Shown: positions 8,521 through 17,673, numbered from the stretch's first letter. The stretch is DNA of 64,000 nt from UBA6522 sp965204155 (GCA_965204155.1 OZ241971.1:1116001-1180000); one strand, 5' to 3'. Translations and numbers: made by a program. The notes: generated from the letters alone by a model not told the origin.

Positions 8521-9099
8521 ATGCAAGACCGCGTACTGAACCAGTTTCACGAGAGCATCGAGCTTGCCCGGGAGTCGCAGGCACTGGCGCCGGCGATTGT
8601 GGAGGCCGGCCGGGTGCTTGCCGCCAGCCTGGCCGAAGGCGGGATGATTCTCTGTTGCGGCAACGGCGGCTCGGCAGCCGACGCCCAGCATTTCAGCGGC
8701 GAGTTGCTCGGACGGTTCGAGACCGAGCGCCCGGGACTTGCGGCGGTCGCCTTGAGCACCGATACCTCCGCGCTTACTGCGATCGCCAACGACTACGCCT
8801 ACGCGGACGTCTTCGCCAAACAGGTGCAGGCCCTGGGCCGGAAGGGCGATGCGCTGTTTGCGATCACCACGTCGGGCAATTCCGAAAACGTCGTCAGGGC
8901 CGTGAGGACCGCCCACGAGCGCGGCATCGCCGTGGTGGCGCTGACCGGCCGGGACGGCGGCGCGATGGCCGATGTGCTGCACGGCGACGATATCGAGATA
9001 CGCGTGCCCGGACACCGCACCAGCCGCATCCAGGAAGTGCACGGTCTCATCATTCACTGCATCTGCGATCTCCTCGACGCCGAACTGCTGGGGGCATAG
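8521..9099 (+). CDS. diaA: SIS-domain protein, DiaA (DnaA initiator-associating) type
   Basis: The 192-residue protein is a single SIS phosphosugar-binding domain with CCGNGGSAADAQHFSGEL and ITTSGNSENVVRA. It resembles both DiaA, which promotes DnaA assembly at oriC, and GmhA, sedoheptulose-7-phosphate isomerase. Position directly after lpoA-yraN is the diaA position, so DiaA is favoured. The start at 8521 (MQDRVLNQF) fits family N-termini; a longer start at 8464 would overlap yraN. Confidence 0.85.
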   Translation: MQDRVLNQFHESIELARESQALAPAIVEAGRVLAASLAEGGMILCCGNGGSAADAQHFSGELLGRFETERPGLAAVALSTDTSALTAIANDYAYADVFAKQVQALGRKGDALFAITTSGNSENVVRAVRTAHERGIAVVALTGRDGGAMADVLHGDDIEIRVPGHRTSRIQEVHGLIIHCICDLLDAELLGA

Positions 9100-9105
9100 C
9101 AACCC

Positions 9106-10626
9106 GTGAAAAACCCCGACACCGACCGGGACGACCGTCCGGACCAGCCCGAATCGGAGGAGACCCGGTTATCGCGCCGAAGCGTGCTGCGGGGAGCCGG
9201 CGGCTCACTGGCGATAGCCGCCCTGCCGGGCCGTGTCACCAGCACTCACGCTCAGACGCCCCAACCGGAACGCCGCGATGACCTGACCGGTCGATTGGCC
9301 CGCTACATGGTCGAAGCACGCGACGGACCGCTTCCCCCGTCCACGGTACTTGCAGCGAAACACCGCATTCTGGATACCTTCGCCGCCATCGTATCGGGTG
9401 CGCGCCTGGGACCGGGCGAGGTCGCCATCGGCTATATACGTGGCCAGGGCGGTATCCCCGAAGCCTCCGTGGCGACAACCGACATCATGACTTCAGCAGT
9501 CAATGCGGCGCTCGCCAACGCAATGTTCGCCCATGCCGACGAAACCGACGACTTTCACCCCTTCACGAAAGCCCATCCCGGTTGTTCCGTGGTCCCGGCA
9601 GCGCTGGCGATGGGCGAGCGCGAAGCGAGTTCGGGAACCGAATTCCTCCGTGCGGTGGTGCTCGGCTACGATCTGTGCTGCCGCTTCCTGGTGGCGCTGA
9701 ACCCGGCCCTGGTTCGCGCCAGGGGCAGAAGCGCCGAAGGCTATAGCTCGACATTCGGCGCCACCGCCGCCGCGGCATCCATGGCGCGGTTCGACGAAAC
9801 GCAGATGCGCTACGCCATTTCCTATGGCATCCAGCAGGTTTCCGGTGTCTGGAGTTGGGTGCGCGATCCCGAACACATTGAAAAGGCCTTCGACTTCAGC
9901 GGCATGGGCGCCCGCAACGGCGTGGCCGCGGCGACCATGGTTCAGGCGGGCTTCACCGGCGTCACCGATGCCCTGGAAGGCGAGCGCAATGTCATTGACG
10001 CCCTGTCGACGGATCCCGATCCGGAAGCGATGGTGGCCGACCTGGGTTCACGATTCTACGTGGAAGAAACGGCGATCAAGCCCTTCCCCGTGGGATATCC
10101 CATTCAGTCGCCGCTCTCGGCCTTCTTTGCCCTGCGCGAACAGCACGGGCTGACCGCCGACAACGTCGGGCACATCCTGCTGCGCCTGCCCGAGGACGGT
10201 GCCCGGATCGTCGACGGCCGCAGCATGCCCGACGTCAATGTTCAGCACATCATGGCCGTGGCGCTGGTGGACGGATTCATCGACTTCGACAACAGCCACT
10301 CCTTCGAGCGAATGACCGATCCCGAAGTCGTCGCCGCACGGGAAAAGATCGAATTGATCGCGGACCCGGAACTGGCCGTCGTTGAAGCACCGCGAAGCGG
10401 CTTCGTGGAGGTCACCATGACCGATGGTCGGCAGGTCGACCTGTTCGTGAGCCACGCCCCGGGGACTCCGGAGAATCCGTTCACCACGGATCAGGTGAAC
10501 GGGAAGGCCCGCGAACTCATGGCGCCGATTCTGGGTGAAGAGCGCACGGACACGCTGATCGAACAGGTCCATTCGATCGAGGAGGTCGAGGACATTCGGA
10601 CGCTCAGACCGTTGCTGACCGCATAA
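9106..10626 (+). CDS. MmgE/PrpD family protein with twin-arginine signal
   Basis: The 506-residue protein has a Tat-type leader with SRRSVLRGAGG near residue 25 and then a full MmgE/PrpD fold (residues about 60-490; motifs HRILDTFAAIVSG, AHADETDDFHP, KAHPGCSVVPAAL). Family members include 2-methylcitrate dehydratase and cis-aconitate decarboxylase, both cytoplasmic; an exported member is unusual. No prpB/prpC neighbours are present, so the methylcitrate role is not supported and the substrate is unknown. GTG start 6 bp after diaA. It begins an accessory block that sits where sspB would be expected in Pseudomonas-like gene order. Confidence 0.8.
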   Translation: MKNPDTDRDDRPDQPESEETRLSRRSVLRGAGGSLAIAALPGRVTSTHAQTPQPERRDDLTGRLARYMVEARDGPLPPSTVLAAKHRILDTFAAIVSGARLGPGEVAIGYIRGQGGIPEASVATTDIMTSAVNAALANAMFAHADETDDFHPFTKAHPGCSVVPAALAMGEREASSGTEFLRAVVLGYDLCCRFLVALNPALVRARGRSAEGYSSTFGATAAAASMARFDETQMRYAISYGIQQVSGVWSWVRDPEHIEKAFDFSGMGARNGVAAATMVQAGFTGVTDALEGERNVIDALSTDPDPEAMVADLGSRFYVEETAIKPFPVGYPIQSPLSAFFALREQHGLTADNVGHILLRLPEDGARIVDGRSMPDVNVQHIMAVALVDGFIDFDNSHSFERMTDPEVVAAREKIELIADPELAVVEAPRSGFVEVTMTDGRQVDLFVSHAPGTPENPFTTDQVNGKARELMAPILGEERTDTLIEQVHSIEEVEDIRTLRPLLTA

Positions 10627-10677
10627 GGGCCTGTTGACGCTATCCGGGATGGCGTCTCGGATAGCATCGACAGGCCC
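10627..10677. terminator. Large inverted repeat after the MmgE/PrpD gene
   Basis: Immediately after the stop codon, arms of 20 bp (10627-10646 and 10658-10677; GGGCCTGTTGACGCTATCCG against its near-complement, two mismatches) form a long hairpin with an 11-nt loop. No T-run follows on either strand, so it may be a factor-dependent terminator, an RNA-stabilising element or a remnant of a mobile repeat. Confidence 0.4.
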
Positions 10678-10776
10678 TGGCAGCCCGTGGCAAGAGTCCC
10701 CCCCCTGCATGGGCCGGAAGACCGGCTGGCCAAAGACGGCCGATCGACCAGCGGGGTTACCGGCCGGTGACAGCCC

Positions 10777-11826
10777 TCAGTCCGCCGCGTCCTCCCACTC
10801 GAGTACGCAATTGTAGGGCGGAATCCGGATACCTGGCGTCCACAGCCGGGACGTTTCAAGCGTTACGGGTCCGGTGAAGACGACCGGATCGGTGATGGTG
10901 ATCGAAACATTCAGCCGCTCGCCGCCTTCGGCCACCGAGAGTCTTTCCACGTAGCTCGCCTGATCGGACTGCGGCGTACCGAAATCGGAATAATAGGGCC
11001 AGTCGACATGGGTCGTCGCAATGACCAGGTCTTCGCCCTCCCAGCGTCCGGTGGAGTGCCCGGTGGCGCTCGCGACGGGTTCGGCGGCGCCTGCCGTTCC
11101 TTCCTTGTGGATGGTCCGCCGCGTGTTGTACTCCGCGATGTGGATGGTGATGTGATCGCCCTCATCGGTAATTTCCATGTGCACCGGGTCGAACATGGCA
11201 TTGGGCATGCCCTGGCGGCATTCGAGAACCTCCGTGTTGTGCACCACCGCATCGTAGGCAGCGTTCAGTTCCCGCCCGCGTTCGGTGAATTCATACTCCC
11301 TGAGCTGAGGCTCGATATCCGTGCCCTGGGGTCTTCCCCACGTCCGGAAAATCCCGTCTGCTGTCCGCCGGTCCTCCGCGACCAGCGCCGCATCGACGGG
11401 CTCGGGAGACGCGCCCGGAACACGAGTGTCGGACCAAAGCGGCGCGCGGTTGCCCTGCACCAATTCGTCACCGCCCGGCAGCAACACGTGGAGCGCGCCC
11501 AATTCATTCGAGCTGCGACGCGAAACGTAGCCCGCGATCCTGACGTCCCCGAGAAAATCCTCCGCGGTGAGGCCGCGGAGCTCCAACGAGCGCAGGGGCG
11601 GACCGATCTCCACTTCCCAGATCGTTTCCTGGCCGTCATCGTCCGCCACGGCGAGGTGGCCGCGGAGATGCGGATTGCGCCACAGCACTTCCGTCAACTC
11701 GCCCCGCAGCTCTACCAATTCATCCGTCAGGTACATGGCGGGATTGGTGACCGGGCCATGGTGCGCCACGGCTCCCGTTGCCCCCAGCGCGACGGCAAGC
11801 AGCAGGCCGTTTCCTGTCAGCTTCAT
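10777..11826 (-). CDS. Secreted DUF6152-type two-domain protein, copy A
   Basis: Function unknown. The 349-residue protein has a signal peptide (MKLTGNGLLLAVALG) ending before HHGPV, an N-terminal DUF6152-like beta domain with LWRNPH, a linker with DGIFRTWGR, and a C-terminal domain with LECRQGMPNAMFDPV, GRWEGEDLVIATTH and a terminal YNCVLEWED. The two Cys-containing motifs recur in all fused copies and could form a disulfide. It is a tandem duplicate of the gene at 11858-12907, 31 bp away. The start at 11826 was chosen because it places the signal peptide at the N-terminus. Probably periplasmic. Confidence 0.85.
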   Translation of the reverse strand: MKLTGNGLLLAVALGATGAVAHHGPVTNPAMYLTDELVELRGELTEVLWRNPHLRGHLAVADDDGQETIWEVEIGPPLRSLELRGLTAEDFLGDVRIAGYVSRRSSNELGALHVLLPGGDELVQGNRAPLWSDTRVPGASPEPVDAALVAEDRRTADGIFRTWGRPQGTDIEPQLREYEFTERGRELNAAYDAVVHNTEVLECRQGMPNAMFDPVHMEITDEGDHITIHIAEYNTRRTIHKEGTAGAAEPVASATGHSTGRWEGEDLVIATTHVDWPYYSDFGTPQSDQASYVERLSVAEGGERLNVSITITDPVVFTGPVTLETSRLWTPGIRIPPYNCVLEWEDAAD

Positions 11827-11857
11827 GTCACTCCTCATGATTTGCCGAGACCGTTTC

Positions 11858-12907
11858 TCAGCCTTCCGAATCCTCCCAGTCGAGTACGCAATTGAACGGC
11901 GGTATCCGGACGCCGGGCGTCCACAGCCGGTACGACTCAAGGGTTACGGGTCCGGGGAAGACCACGGGATCGGTGATCGTGTTCGTGTAGTTCAGCCGAT
12001 TTCCGCCTTCAGCCGGCGAAAGCCTCTCCAGATAGCTCGCCTGAACCGACTGCGGCGTGCCGAGTTCGGAGTAATAGGGCCAGTCGATATGGGTGGTCGC
12101 GATGACCAGGTCATCGCCGTCCCAGCGTCCGATGGAGTGCCCGGTGGCGCCGGCAACGGGCTCGGCGGCACCCGCAGTCCCCTCCATGTGGATGATGCGC
12201 CGGGTGTTGTACTCCGCGATGTGGATGACGACGCGATCGCCCTCATCGGTGATTTCCATGGTCACCGGGTCGAACATGGCATCGGGCATGCCCTGGCGGC
12301 ATTCGAGAACCTCGATGTTGTGCAATACCGCGTCGTAGGCAGCGTTCAACTCCCGGCCGCGTTCGGTGAGTTCGTACTCCCTGAGCTGAGGCTCGATGTT
12401 TGTGCCCTGCCGTCTTCCCCATGTCCGGAAAATTCCGTCCGCCGCCCGCCGGGCCTCCGCGATCAGCGCCGGATCGATGGTTTCCGGCGGCGCGTCGGCA
12501 ACCAGTTCGTTCGACCAACGTGGCGTGCGATTGCCCTGCACGAGCTCTTCTCCGCTCGGCAACAGCACATGGAGTGCCCCCAATGCGTTCGAGCCATGGC
12601 GCGAAACGAAGCCCGCAATCCTGACCTCTCCCAGAAAATCCTCGGGGGAAAGGCCCCGGCGCTCGAACGAGCGGGGCGCCGGGCCAAGCTCCACTTCCCA
12701 GGTCGTTTCCCGACCGTCATCACCCATGACGGCGACGCGGCCGCGGAGATGCGGATTACGCCATAGCACCTCCGTCAATTCGCCGCGCAGCTCCACCACT
12801 TCATCTGTCAGGTAGAGCGCAGCGTTGGTGACCGGACCGTGGTGCGCCAGGGCGCTCGGCGCACCGAGCGCGATGGCAAGCAGCAACGCGTTTCCTGTAA
12901 ACCTCAT
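11858..12907 (-). CDS. Secreted DUF6152-type two-domain protein, copy B
   Basis: Tandem paralogue of copy A, the same length (349 residues) and with the same layout: signal peptide MRFTGNALLLAIALG, mature start HHGPV after ALA, LWRNPH, DGIFRTWGRR, LECRQGMPDAMFDPV, GRWDGDDLVIATTH and a final FNCVLDWED. The two copies are similar along their whole length, which points to a local duplication. It is transcribed first, with copy A following 31 bp downstream, so the pair is probably co-transcribed. Role unknown. Confidence 0.85.
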   Translation of the reverse strand: MRFTGNALLLAIALGAPSALAHHGPVTNAALYLTDEVVELRGELTEVLWRNPHLRGRVAVMGDDGRETTWEVELGPAPRSFERRGLSPEDFLGEVRIAGFVSRHGSNALGALHVLLPSGEELVQGNRTPRWSNELVADAPPETIDPALIAEARRAADGIFRTWGRRQGTNIEPQLREYELTERGRELNAAYDAVLHNIEVLECRQGMPDAMFDPVTMEITDEGDRVVIHIAEYNTRRIIHMEGTAGAAEPVAGATGHSIGRWDGDDLVIATTHIDWPYYSELGTPQSVQASYLERLSPAEGGNRLNYTNTITDPVVFPGPVTLESYRLWTPGVRIPPFNCVLDWEDSEG

Positions 12908-12992
12908 GTTAATCCCCCTCTATCCGGCTGTCCGCAGCCGCCGAACGCCTCGTCCCGCCGTGCTGGCCAGTCGCCGCGCGGGAACCGTCGGA

Positions 12993-14315
12993 TCACTGCC
13001 AAACGGGTTCGAACTTCTGGATTCTCTTTGCGTGTTCAACCTCACCCGTGTAGATGTTGCCCATCGAATCCGTAGCAATCGCGTTGATCCAGTGCAACTG
13101 GCCCGCGTAACGGCCATTGCCGCCGAACGAACCCAGCGTCTCGCCGCTGAGACGGTTCACGATCCATACGCTGGAGTTGCCGGAGTCGGCGACATACAGG
13201 TAGTTCTGCTCCGGATCCTTCGAAATCGCCATCTTGTACATGACGCCGCAGACGGGCAGTTCCTTCCGGGTCGTGACACCGGCGCACTGGGTCGGGCCCA
13301 GCCGTTCGGCCGGTGTCCATTCGGCCACGTAGATATCCTGCACCCACGTGCCGTCCTTCTGAAAGACCTGGATGCGATTCTGGCCCCGCTCGCCCACGTA
13401 GACCAGCCCGTCGTCGGATATCTCGATGAAATGCATCGCCGGTACGAAGTTCGGTTCTTCGGGGGGACGGGTTCCATCCCACTCGTACGGCGGGATCGGG
13501 TCGTTCGTGATCTCTTCCAGCGGCATGCCGTGACCGCCCCACCCGCGCTTGAAGTCGCCGGTATCCATGTCGTAGACCAGCACCCGCTTCCAGTTGATGA
13601 TGTAGATCTCGCGCTCGTCCTGATCGAGCTGGAAGCGCCCCTTCTGGGTCAGCACCTCGGTTTCGGCGTTGTCCTCTTCCATCTGCACGCCTTCCGGCGG
13701 ACGCCGGCCGAAATCCCACACGAACTCGCCCTCGCGGGTGAACTTGAGAATGCTGTCCTGCGGGGCCAGGCCACCGACCCAGACGAAGCCGTCACGATCC
13801 GCGATGACCGTCTGCAGACCCGCCGGCCAGTTGGGATGATAGTCCGCATCGCCCCAGGCGTGAACGACGTTTGCGTCCACATCCATCGCGATCACTTCCG
13901 GACTCTTGGTGCAACAGGCCATTCGGTAGGGTTCTTCCACGCCGCCAGCGATCTCGTCACCCTCGGCGCCATTGGGCCGGTTCAGGAACCACACGATATC
14001 CATGTGGTCCACATGGATGCCCGTGACCTGCTGCATGCTCCAGCGATTCGGCAACGGACCCGGCCAGAACGGATCGACCTGGAAAAGCGGTGCGCCATTC
14101 TCATCCATGGCCTGAACCGGATCCTGTGCGGGTTCCGGAGCCGGTTCCTGTGCGGGTTCCGGAGCCGGTTCCTGTGCGGGTTCCGGAGCCGGTTCCTGCG
14201 CGGGCTCCGGAGCCTGTGCCGGAACCGGGTCCTCGGCCTGCATGCACGAAACGGCGCCGAACGCGAACAAGAGCGCTGCAATGAGGGTGCCAGGGAGAGA
14301 TTTGATCGGTTTCAC
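12993..14315 (-). CDS. Beta-propeller (NHL-repeat-like) lipoprotein with EPAQEPAP repeats
   Basis: The 440-residue exported protein starts with a signal peptide ending near AVSCMQAE, so the mature form may be a lipoprotein (lipobox position -3 is Ala, not ideal). Residues about 33-68 are a Pro/Glu/Ala repeat coded by 24-bp tandem units. The remainder has repeating blade-like segments such as DGFVWVGG, DDGLVYVGERGQNRIQVF, YLYVADSGNSSVWIV and DSMGNIYTGEV, typical of NHL/SMP-30-like six-bladed propellers. Substrate unknown. It precedes, in the same direction, the copy B/A pair; the cytochrome c gene lies just upstream, 89 bp away. Confidence 0.8.
   Translation of the reverse strand: MKPIKSLPGTLIAALLFAFGAVSCMQAEDPVPAQAPEPAQEPAPEPAQEPAPEPAQEPAPEPAQDPVQAMDENGAPLFQVDPFWPGPLPNRWSMQQVTGIHVDHMDIVWFLNRPNGAEGDEIAGGVEEPYRMACCTKSPEVIAMDVDANVVHAWGDADYHPNWPAGLQTVIADRDGFVWVGGLAPQDSILKFTREGEFVWDFGRRPPEGVQMEEDNAETEVLTQKGRFQLDQDEREIYIINWKRVLVYDMDTGDFKRGWGGHGMPLEEITNDPIPPYEWDGTRPPEEPNFVPAMHFIEISDDGLVYVGERGQNRIQVFQKDGTWVQDIYVAEWTPAERLGPTQCAGVTTRKELPVCGVMYKMAISKDPEQNYLYVADSGNSSVWIVNRLSGETLGSFGGNGRYAGQLHWINAIATDSMGNIYTGEVEHAKRIQKFEPVWQ
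14117..14212 (-). repeat. Four tandem 24-bp coding repeats
   Basis: Units at 14117, 14141, 14165 and 14189 are nearly identical and encode eight-residue EPAQEPAP-type steps in the lipoprotein linker. Such repeats can gain or lose units by slippage without changing frame, altering spacer length between the membrane anchor and the propeller. Confidence 0.9.
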
Positions 14316-14404
14316 CGGACTTCTCCTTCTTGTACTCGTTTAATCGTAAGCGGTGTTTCCCTGATCTTACTCCAATTCCGGCCGGCAAGAGTCGGCAGAT
14401 CGCA

Positions 14405-15505
14405 TCACGGTGCCAGCGATGCAAGATACGCCGAGATGTACAACATGTCCTCGACCGTCAGGTTGGTCACGATGGGCGCCATGATCGGACTCACCCGCGA
14501 TCCCTGCTTAACATCCCACAATTGGCGCATCGTATAACTGGCCGTGCGACCGGCAATGCTGGGGATATCGCCGACACCGCGCTGATCGGGGCCGTGGCAG
14601 ATGCCGCACTGAACCGTCTTGCCGCCGCCCGTGACCACCAGCTCCTCCCCCGCAGCCAGACTGCCCCGCGGCACGTATGCGACGAACTTGCCGCGAGGGT
14701 CTCGTTGTATTTCAGTGTGCTCCGGGTGCTCGGGCACTTCGACGATTCTCATCCCCAGCGGCACCGGCGGAAGATCTTCCAACGGCAGCATCAGTCCGTT
14801 CCGTGATGATCGCACCTGGGGCGCTTCATCCGCTTCCACGACGCGAACCATCCGCCGATACGGCATGGAGCCATAATACTCGGCGATGGCCTGTTTCTCC
14901 TCCGTGCTCAGTGCCGCGGCAATCATCGCCATCTCGTTGGTATTGGCCTTGCGCGGATCGGCGCTGCGCCGCAATCCATCCTCGAACGCCTGTAGCTGTT
15001 GCACGAAATACGCTATCGGCAGGCCGGCGACGTGGCCGTTCTCCGACTTGCCCTGGCCGTTGGGAAAGTGGCACAGCGCGCACGGCCGCAACCCGTCTTC
15101 CTGCCTGCCGTACGCGACCACCGCAGGCATCGGCGGATGGTCCTGCGGATACCAGTCCGCGGGACCGTAGTTGAACCAGGCCTCGTTGCGGGTAAACGTC
15201 CGGTCGGTGCCGGGCAGGGTCAGTTCGATGCCGTCGTCCGGAACCTCGACGGGAGGATAGGCGCAGTCGATGGCCCGCGAATGGTCCGGACACGGGGGCG
15301 CCACCAGCGCATCGCCGGACAGGGGTTCGGTGAATCCGTATGCCCAATCCGGCCAATCCGGCCCCTGCTGCGCCAGCGCACGGGTGTCGAACAGACCGCC
15401 GGCGAGGAGACATGCGAGCAGCCATCCCGGAAGCGCCGGCGAATGCTTACCGGCTGGCGGGCGCGGACGAAGCATACTGGCTGAGGATCGGGGATGAATG
15501 CGCAT
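14405..15505 (-). CDS. Diheme c-type cytochrome
   Basis: Exported protein of about 366 residues with two heme c attachment sites, CALCH near the middle and CGICH in the C-terminal third, each followed by class I cytochrome features (ending MLYISAYLASL). A signal peptide (WLLACLLAGGLF...ALA) precedes mature QQGPDW. It starts 72 bp after the SoxC-like molybdoenzyme gene in the same direction, so it is the likely electron acceptor of that enzyme, as in SorAB-type sulfite dehydrogenases; this pairing is inferred. Several in-frame Met codons (15532, 15505, 15475) could start it. Confidence 0.85.
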   Translation of the reverse strand: MRIHPRSSASMLRPRPPAGKHSPALPGWLLACLLAGGLFDTRALAQQGPDWPDWAYGFTEPLSGDALVAPPCPDHSRAIDCAYPPVEVPDDGIELTLPGTDRTFTRNEAWFNYGPADWYPQDHPPMPAVVAYGRQEDGLRPCALCHFPNGQGKSENGHVAGLPIAYFVQQLQAFEDGLRRSADPRKANTNEMAMIAAALSTEEKQAIAEYYGSMPYRRMVRVVEADEAPQVRSSRNGLMLPLEDLPPVPLGMRIVEVPEHPEHTEIQRDPRGKFVAYVPRGSLAAGEELVVTGGGKTVQCGICHGPDQRGVGDIPSIAGRTASYTMRQLWDVKQGSRVSPIMAPIVTNLTVEDMLYISAYLASLAP

Positions 15506-15577
15506 ACGTCGATTGTACTGCGATTCCGGCACTCCTGGCGGCCCGGCGATTCGATGCGTGCAGTCTTCGGCCCGTCC

Positions 15578-16963
15578 TCAAACGACGCGCACCGCGATGC
15601 GATGGCAGGCATTGTTCAGGTACCCGCGAGGATTCCAGCCGGGCACGATCATGGGCTGGGAGCGCCCGTAGGCATCGACGGCGCGCGCCCATATTTCGTA
15701 GTAGCCGCGAACGGGAAAGCCGATGCGGGTCGACCAGCGTTGCCAGGCCAGGCGATTCGCCGGCGGTTCCAGGTGCGTCCGCTGCCAGGTTGCGCCGAAA
15801 TCGATGGAGGTGCGCACCTCGGCGACTTCCACGTCTCCGGCCCACGCATGTCCCCGGACATCCAGAGGTTGCCCCCACTCGCAAGGCGTTTCGACGATAC
15901 GGCTGCTGTTCAGGCACGCGTGTCCCCGCACGGGCAATTGCTCGCCGATGGCGTGTTCGGCTCCGGACATCGGATAGGTGACCAGCGACTTGACCGGCAT
16001 GGCGTCGATGATGCACATGTTTTCGTCAGCGACATCGGCGCCGGGCGCCACCGGTTCGCACGGCACCCGATAGGACCGACCGAGCATTTTCTCGCCGTCG
16101 TGCACGCGGTCGCGGATCAGTAACCGCCTGACCCACTTGCCGGAGGCCGAACCGGGCCAACCGCCGAATACAAGGCGCAGCGGAAAGCCGTGCAATTCCG
16201 GAAGCGGCTGGCCGTTGATCGCCCACGCCAGCAGCGACTCCTCCTCCAGGGCCTTGTGCATGGGTACCCCGCGGGAGATCGGCAGCGAGTCCGGGTCGGA
16301 AAGATGGCGGTCGGCACCTTCGAACGCCACGTAGACGGCGCTGTCGGCGATCCCGCAACGCTCCAGCACGTCTCGGACGCGCACGCCCGTCCACATGGGG
16401 CAACCGATCGCCCCGGTGGTCCATTGCATGCCCGGGGCAGGAGGAAAGAACCTGCTGCGCCCGTTGCCCGCGCACTCCAGTTGCAATTGGTAGGTGTACG
16501 CCCGGAACCCGGTCTTCAGTTCCCGCAGCGAAAACGTGCGCGGTGAGATACAGGCCTCGCCGGCGACTTCCACGGTCCAGTCGTCGGCCTCGGCCAGGGC
16601 AACGGCAGGCGGCACCCCGTTATTGCGAACAAACAGGCGTTCGACGGGAGTGATCGAATCGTCCAGCAGGTGCGCCGGGCACTCCGCGCCGATCGGGCGA
16701 TCGTTCAACAGGACCAATCCGGACTTGCCCGGCAGCGCGGGAGACTGCGCCGCACCGGCCAGCGGCACCGGGATGAGTCCCGCCGGCATGTAGCGCGCCA
16801 TGGGAACACCGGCCCGAAGGAATCGTTCCATGGCCGCGAGACCGGCCCCCTTGAGAAATCCCCGCCGGCTGGTACCGCCCGTGCGCCGACCCCGAAGATC
16901 GAAGTCGGCTCGCTCGGGGTCGGCAACCGACTCCCGAAGCCCACGCTCGGGTATTGCGGTCAT
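15578..16963 (-). CDS. SoxC-like sulfite-oxidase-family molybdenum enzyme
   Basis: The 461-residue protein has a twin-arginine leader (TSRRGFLKGAG at about residue 31), then an oxidoreductase molybdopterin-binding domain and a C-terminal Mo-co dimerisation domain. The Mo-ligand Cys is in LECAGNGRSRF; GAIGCPMWTGVRVRDVL and PLPELHGFPLRLVFGGWPG are typical of SoxC and related sulfite dehydrogenases. Tat export fits a folded cofactor protein in the periplasm. No soxB, soxYZ or soxA is nearby, so a full thiosulfate pathway is not indicated; with the diheme cytochrome c it may oxidise sulfite or another small oxyanion or sulfoxide. Confidence 0.88.
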   Translation of the reverse strand: MTAIPERGLRESVADPERADFDLRGRRTGGTSRRGFLKGAGLAAMERFLRAGVPMARYMPAGLIPVPLAGAAQSPALPGKSGLVLLNDRPIGAECPAHLLDDSITPVERLFVRNNGVPPAVALAEADDWTVEVAGEACISPRTFSLRELKTGFRAYTYQLQLECAGNGRSRFFPPAPGMQWTTGAIGCPMWTGVRVRDVLERCGIADSAVYVAFEGADRHLSDPDSLPISRGVPMHKALEEESLLAWAINGQPLPELHGFPLRLVFGGWPGSASGKWVRRLLIRDRVHDGEKMLGRSYRVPCEPVAPGADVADENMCIIDAMPVKSLVTYPMSGAEHAIGEQLPVRGHACLNSSRIVETPCEWGQPLDVRGHAWAGDVEVAEVRTSIDFGATWQRTHLEPPANRLAWQRWSTRIGFPVRGYYEIWARAVDAYGRSQPMIVPGWNPRGYLNNACHRIAVRVV

Positions 16964-16979
16964 GGATCAGTCTGCTCGC

Positions 16980-17609
16980 CTACTCCCGCATCTCCTGTTC
17001 GAGTTCCGTCAGGCTGAACTGGAACGACGGTCTCGAGAATACCGTATCCATGTAGCGGAGGATCGGCCGCGCCTGTGCGGGCAATTCGATCTCGAACACC
17101 GGCAGCCGCCAGAAGACGGGTGCGATGCTGCAGTCGACCAGCGAGAACTCGTCGCTGAGAAAGAACTTCCTGGCAGCGAATATCTCCGCCGTGGAGACAA
17201 TGCTGTCGCGCAACGCCTTGCGGGCCCGGGTCACGGTCTTTCGATCCCCGCTCGTGACGATCCTGTCCGCCTCCGAGTACCAGTCCCGTTCGATCCGGTA
17301 GAGGTAGAGGCGGTACTGGGCGCGCGTCACCGGGTCCACCGGCATCAGCGGCGGATGGGGAAAGCGCTCGTCCAGGTACTCCACGATCACGCGCGAGTCG
17401 TAGAGGACCAATTCCCGGTCCACCAGTGTCGGCACGCTGTTGTAGGGATTCAGGTCGAGCAGATCTTCCGGCAGGTTGCCGTGCTGCACATCGATGTAGT
17501 CGATGTTGACGCTCTTCTCGGCAAGCACCAGGCGCGTGCGATGACTCCACGGATCGGTGGGATCGGAAAACAGGGTCATCACAGAGCGGCGATTAGCAAT
17601 TACAGTCAA
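16980..17609 (-). CDS. sspA: Stringent starvation protein A
   Basis: GST-fold protein that binds RNA polymerase and helps the stationary-phase and acid response; it lacks GST activity. The 209-residue protein opens with NRRSVMTLFSDPTDPWSHR, close to the SspA family start, and keeps VPTLVDRELVLYDSRVIVEYLDERFPHP in shorter blocks. It follows petABC as in many gammaproteobacteria. sspB, normally the next gene, is absent here and replaced by the SoxC-like gene 17 bp downstream. Confidence 0.92.
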   Translation of the reverse strand: MTVIANRRSVMTLFSDPTDPWSHRTRLVLAEKSVNIDYIDVQHGNLPEDLLDLNPYNSVPTLVDRELVLYDSRVIVEYLDERFPHPPLMPVDPVTRAQYRLYLYRIERDWYSEADRIVTSGDRKTVTRARKALRDSIVSTAEIFAARKFFLSDEFSLVDCSIAPVFWRLPVFEIELPAQARPILRYMDTVFSRPSFQFSLTELEQEMRE

Positions 17610-17673
17610 ACACGGCTCCCTTCAGGCATGGAATGTGGCTGAAAAGCGGGCCGGGACCTGATGACAGGCCAAT

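Noticed and set aside
5747..8584. 945-residue minus-strand frame covering rsmI and lpoA/yraN
   Set aside because: Only the first part from 6589 is RsmI; the rest is antisense to lpoA and yraN and has no similarity pattern.
9106..10626. PrpD 2-methylcitrate dehydratase
   Set aside because: No prpB, prpC or acnD nearby and the protein has a Tat-type leader; only the family level is supported.
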